Assembly: GCA_019096065.1 (NCBI GenBank)
Contig: JAGUCH010000003.1
Location: forward strand, 558,001 to 622,000
DNA from: Paracyclopina nana
Taxonomy: Eukaryota; Arthropoda; Copepoda; Cyclopoida; Cyclopettidae
Length of the DNA: 64,000 nt
Reading direction: 5' to 3'
The notes beneath the pieces were generated by a model, which worked only from the letters and a program-made list of their open reading frames with translations, searched no databases and was not told the DNA's origin. Shown here one piece after another: positions 23,801 to 29,800 of this stretch (position 1 is the first letter of the stretch; each line of letters opens with the position of its first letter). The position numbers were made by a program, and so were the translations under genes.

Positions 23801-26800
23801 AAAGTGAAACCCTTGGGGCTGAGAATTTGACAATAATGATTGAAAGCTTCTTTTGCTTTTGGCGTAAATTTCAGCGAGTTTCTGGTGCGTCCGTGGTGAG
23901 TGGCGAGGCTTGTGCCAGGGATGTGGGAAAGTTGTATTGACAACTTCATGACTGCTGCCTGCGCTTTTGAGATGGATTCAATATTAGCGTTGTCGATAAT
24001 TCCTAACGTGAGCAGGTTATTGTACGCATAGTTGATTTGTCTCTCCACGTTGTTGTAGGTGGCCTCCAATGAGGCTAGAGCTTTGTAGTAGTTTTCTTGG
24101 TTTCGTGGCAGGTAGACATAACTTCTGCATGCTGGTCCTCCAGCTGTCTTTTCTATGAGTCGTCCAAATTTTTCAGCCATTGAGATCGTCGGGTTGTCGT
24201 GAACCAAGAACTTAAAATTTTGTTTGAAGACGAAATACTCCGATGGATCATTGCCGGTGAAGGATTCCAGGTCTAGTGGTTTCAGCTTGATGTTTTGATA
24301 CAAACTGGAGTGAGGGATGTTCGGAATGAATCCATGAAATGGCTCTCCGTCTGAATCTGGATTTGGGTCTGGATCTCCATCTGGCGGATCTCCCCACGGA
24401 TCTCCTGGGTTTCTTGGCGGTGGTGGAGGAGGGCGACCATTGTATCTGTCTCCTGACCCACCATAGCGATCTCCTGATCCACCTGGCCCCCCGGGCGGCC
24501 CGGGTGGTCCTCCTGGTGGTCCTCGTGGAGGGTTGTTTGGAGGTGGTCTGGAGTTATTGTTGTGATTGGAGTTAGACTGACGATTGTTACCTCGGCCTCG
24601 ACCTGGCCTGCCATTGTCATCTCCTGGTGGGGGGCGACCTCCACTGGCCACTCTCATTTGTTGTCGTTGGTTTGACGCCACTGATTGGTAGAACGACGGT
24701 TCTGCGGCTTGGCCAAAAATGGTTCTTGTCGTGGTGATTGGTTGGCGCGAGGGGCCATAATTATCTCTCCAAGAGTCGTCATCGGATTCATCAGTAGTGT
24801 GATGGTTGGCATTAGGAGTGATATCATGAAGAGGGTCGAAAAAAGGCTGCGCCACTGGCCTGAGGTTATTTTGGCGGAGACAAGAATTAACTCTGGTGGT
24901 AATCATCTGCACTTCTTTGTTGATGCCTGTGTCGTTTTGTAGCACTATAGGAGCGACATTAATGTGAGGATGTTTAGTGAGCAACGCTTGCTTTTGCCTT
25001 AATTTGCTCTGCAGATCCTCCGCTAGTTGTTGAAGGAAAGTGAGCGGTTTGTTGGCCATGATTTCTCTATCAAGGTTATTCACTGCAGAAGTCAGAGTTA
25101 GCAAGATCGATTGGTACTGCTCCAACACCTGAGCCGGCGTGTCAATCGTGTGCTGTGTGACAGTCAACATGGAGCGAGAGTAATCTGCTATTCCCGCTTG
25201 AACCACATCAATGTCTTGCATCAGAGGTTCATCCAGAGACATGACAAACCTCGAACTGGCCAAATGCGGAGTTTGTTGGAATAGCTGAGCTCGAACCCGC
25301 ACGGCGTCCAAGAAATCGTCGAAGGTTCTTTCCACTTGTTCAGGAGCTAATGCGGTATTGGTAATGGCATCCCTGACGGCTCGCATGGCTGCTCTAGTTC
25401 TAGATCGTATATCTAGAAAGGCATTTTCAGCCTGGGCTAAATCTTCATGATCGAGATGTGCTTCTCCTGAGCCACTTGGTGAGTCTTGACGAGAGGGCCG
25501 TGTTGGGACGTCATTTGCCCTTTTGTTGATGCCAGTTGGCAGAATAATGGAAGGAGTCGTGATAGTGGAAGTTGACGACGTCAACGTGGTGACAGCCTGC
25601 TGATCAGCTCCACTCCCCCCCGCTGCCGCAGCGGAGGACGTCATTGCCCTGGATGAGGACGAAGTGGCCGAAGTCACGGCAAAATGTGACGTAGTAGTGG
25701 TGGATGTGGGCGAATTTAAAAACTGGGAGGCGGTTCTCAAAGCATCGGCCCTTCCTTGCCTGATGTCAGTAGTCCGACTACCGACGTTGAGATCGGGGAT
25801 GTTGTTGGCTGAATGAGACCTGAATAGCGGCGGCGATGTTGGATCAAGTCTGGTCCAAAGAGGATTCAAAGGAGGCGGGACTTTCTTCTGCTTATTTGCT
25901 TGCTTTTGCTTCTCAAATTCTTGCCTCTCCTTTTCCAGTTTCTCTTTTTCCTTTTGCAACTTCTCCCTCGCAGCTTTTTCTTGATTTTCTAATTGTTTTA
26001 AACGCTGCAGCTCTCTGGACATTTGTTGGGTGATAGATGCCGATTCCTGTTGACTTTGCTGTGTTCTTAGCTGAATCCGGATTTCGTCTAACGAAGCAAT
26101 ATAGTAGCCTAGCGACTGTACTTCTTTTTCGTGAGCAGCTAGTAACTGATTTCCAGCGACAGTGGTCAAAGTGCGCGCATATTCTCTTACTGCGACATTC
26201 AGATTGTCTATGACTATCGCTCCACTGTCTGCCAAATCCCTCAGGCTATTGCTGCGATAGGACGAGTCTTTTATGGCTCGCAATGCTTCAGAGGCGAATT
26301 TGGTCGCATTTACCTTTGCTTTGTCATAAGCAGCTTCTTTATTTCTGGCTTCCTTTCTCATGTCCGCGATGGAGGCTTCCTGTGATTTAGTAGAGGGGTG
26401 GAGCCTTAGAGAATCGTCCGATGAGGCCGAACTGTCAGGTCTCCTGTCGCTAGTGGCTTCAGTATTCTGACTAAAAGTGGCCAACTCCTTTTCAAATCGA
26501 ACGGCGTTATTTTTGGGTATGGCTCCTCTGTTTGAAGAAGACGGAAATCCGGGTGATAGATACAACGTACGGTCCCCCGCCATGGGAGTGTTGGTCCTGT
26601 CATTTGGACCCGCTCCGGCCCCTGACGCCGCGTCAGCCATGCCTGTGCTTGGGGACGAGATTTCTTGGACTGGACTTGGATTTTTTGGCGGAGGAGGTGG
26701 AGGCAGAATCTGTTTGAAGAAGTTCTTCACCACGGCAGCCGTGGGTGATTCTTCTGTTGCCGGAGGAGATTGGTTGCCGATTACAATGTCTAATAGAGGA

Positions 26801-29800
26801 CTATGACGACGATTAAACGGCAAAGGTTCTAATCGAGGCCGCTGTTCGGCAACCTCCGCGCGAGGAGAAACAGACTCAACTGCATCGATAGACACTACTG
26901 GGGTAGTGCTCCCTTCAGGCCTCTGAGCAGGATTGGCGCCTGCTGGTTCTAACGGTTTTTTCCACCCCACCGTCAAACGAGAGACCAAAGGTTCTCTCGT
27001 TTTCTTGGCTAACAGTTTGTCTTGAAGCTGATCCACCGTGATTTCTGAGTGGATAGCTAATTGCTCCACTATTTGTTCTTCCGTTAGAGGGGTCTGCTTA
27101 CGTAATCGTCCACTCTTGCGACTGGACTCTATTACCGGCGGTTTGTTCTTGTTGGCTTTTTTCGATTTGGTCATCGGTGTGTCTGGTCTTCCAAGAACAA
27201 AGGATATCCCGGATACTTGCTCCCGGGTCGCGGCACCACTTGGCGAATCCAGACAATGATGACCCAGTGACCTCAAGCAAGAAGCCAAGTCTAATCAACG
27301 AGAGAACAGTAGCAGCTACTGTCCTCACTACCAGTCGAAATAGATCAACTATATAGCAAGAATCACGCCTGCAGCAGGCGAGATTCTCCGTGAGAAATGA
27401 CCATGAACTATAAATGTCATTAATTTCGAGCACATCAATCAAATACAAAATTAAGATGTCAAAGGTTTGAATGTGGTGGAACAACTGATTCTTTATTTAC
27501 TTTTTTGCGCGCGAACGCTACAATATATATCTATATCACTCAACCTCGCCAGCAGTGGAGGGATCCATTCGACAGCTGCATGAAGATTTCCCTCAAGTGA
27601 TCCGGTGAGTTGCATATTATAATTATAAGTGATAATTGCATGATAATTAAAATAAAATATGCAGGAGGGAGTTGAAATTGGATGATGTTGATGCCCAAGT
27701 CAGAGCTGTTTGGAGTGCCTACAAAGTGTTCCAATTATACCAGGAAAACAAAGATAAAGTAATACTACATTATACGTGAAAAAACCTGATCATGCTAATT
27801 TTGATTTTTTAGGTGGAGAAGAAGACGTTGTTGGATTTTGCTGAAAACGTGATTAGCCATCAGGGAGACTCGATCAGGTCCAGGCTGGATGACTTACATG
27901 CCTTGGTGGTTCCGGAAGAAGGCGGAGGCATCTTGGGAAATTATGGAGTGCTTTCGATGTTTGCCAATGGAATCAAGGTGAGCAACTGTGCTTTGATCCA
28001 CTCTCAAATGTCACGGCTTTTAAGTTCAATAGCAATAATAATAGTCCGGCCGCGCGTCTCAAATAACATATGTACTATATATAGTGTGAAAACTAGTTTT
28101 TCGTATATGAAGTGGAATGTGAAAATGGTGGATTTGAAATCACTCATTTTGATTGTGTCAGTGTCACAATTAGTGGAAGGCCTTGAGTCAAACGTGAAAT
28201 CTGCCAATGGGCTCTTTGCAACGCATAGGCTAATAGAGCAGATCAAAAGGACGCTTATTGTCAATCTGGATATTCATGATCCGGATCGAGACAAAGAGTT
28301 GCTGTCCAAGTTCCAAAATGTCGACGCAGAAATCATGTCGATTGATACCAACTTTAATAGTATTGATGCGCTGATTGAGTACATTTGCGCTGAGGACGAG
28401 AGCATCATTAATCCTTGGCAAAAGACGAAAAATGCCAGAGATCAAATTGGCCTCTTTTATGGCCGTTTTCAAAGTTACATTCACAACCGAGCCTATTATG
28501 ATGACACTGTCCTGGATGATTTCGCCCATGCTCACCATGCTGAAGAGCACTTGAATCTGCTCCACAAGCAAATTGTGCCCCAAAAGCGATCAGACAGCTT
28601 CTTGTACAAACTCTACCGAACCTCGTGGCTCCAGGTTCATAAATTATTGCATTCAATAAAGCTCTATGTTATTTCCAAGCTGTTTTAATAATCATGTTTT
28701 TCAGGATGGCAAGCAATTATGCTCATTGGGCCAATCTCCCCACCAAGTCATGTACAACTTGTACAATGTGATTGCTCTGACTGAAATCAAGGGCTATGCT
28801 ATGATCCAGTTTTCATACATGATTATGAGGCTCTACGACCAGGGAAACTTCACAGTGGGTAAAACTGTTTGCATTTTTAAAATGTGACATATAATATATA
28901 TGAAAAAATGTATAGAAACTGAACTTGCTCGCAAGAGCTTTGAATCCCAAGCCACCAAGAAGTTACTGGCCATGAAGGCCATTTTGCCTCACATGTCAAG
29001 GACTTACTTCAAATGTGACCCAAATGAGCACATTGAGGGGGAGACTTTTGTCCGCATGACAAACTTGCTCCAGGGTCACATTGAAAATGAGATCGATTTG
29101 AATAACCAGCAAAGCTGTACCAAAACGTGCGAGCCCTATAATTTCGCAGAGCCAAAATCGTGCTACAAGGACCTATTTTGTGCCAAGCAACCAGCTTGCA
29201 AAGGTTGATCCCCCTTCATTGAAGATCCATTAAATATAACTTAAATTAATTTTATATTGAAGGAAGGCTGTTTGATTGTGGTTTCTACGATGCGGATGCT
29301 TGGGTGTGCATGTCAGGCCAAAAAGACAGAAAATATGAATGGATTGAGTATGAGGATGGCACAAGATTGGGCAGAAAAGAAGAATGTGCTAGTAAGATAA
29401 TATCAATTTGCACAATGCTAATTTTAAGCTTTAATTATGCTTTCAAGACCAAATCAAGGTTGACAGTTGGTGGAGATGGATTTTCTGGCATTGCTCCTAT
29501 TGCTTTTGCAAGTGTGACGCACCAGGGCCTGATTCTGATCGATATTGGTCATTACAGCCAGCATTGGCTGACATTGACAGCAACAAGGTCATCACTGGGG
29601 TGAAATTTGTCAAGAAGAATCGCATCATACAAATTGAAATTCAGCAAAGCTCTGCACTTCCAGAAGGTGATTTACTGCATACTGCTTGAAAGAGATTTTA
29701 AAAATAATTAATTAATTCATGGCATGATAATTATCAGGAGTTGTCAACGAGACAGAACGAACCTGGATAGAAAGTCCCAATGACTTGCACTTTGATGATG

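Larger units (their letters stand above)
15169..27551 (-). mobile_element. Full-length BEL/Pao LTR retrotransposon, 12,383 bp
   Basis: Two 311-bp LTRs (15169-15479 and 27241-27551) start TGG and end CCA and look identical base for base. GCAGT at 15164-15168 is duplicated at 27552-27556, the 5-bp target size usual for this group. On the minus strand the order is 5' LTR, primer-binding site (27221-27238), gag-pol (27174-18796), a second large ORF in the overlapping frame (to 15464), a polypurine tract at about 15480-15492, and the 3' LTR. Both ORFs are open. Identical LTRs and intact frames indicate a very recent insertion. The length is large for BEL/Pao, mainly from a long Gag and the extra ORF. 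Confidence 0.96.

Noticed and set aside
27098..27484. Minus ORF of 128 codons running from the LTR into the leader (and its partner at 15020-15412)
   Set aside because: It lies in the LTR and crosses the primer-binding site; the part outside the LTR differs between the two ends. Chance frame.
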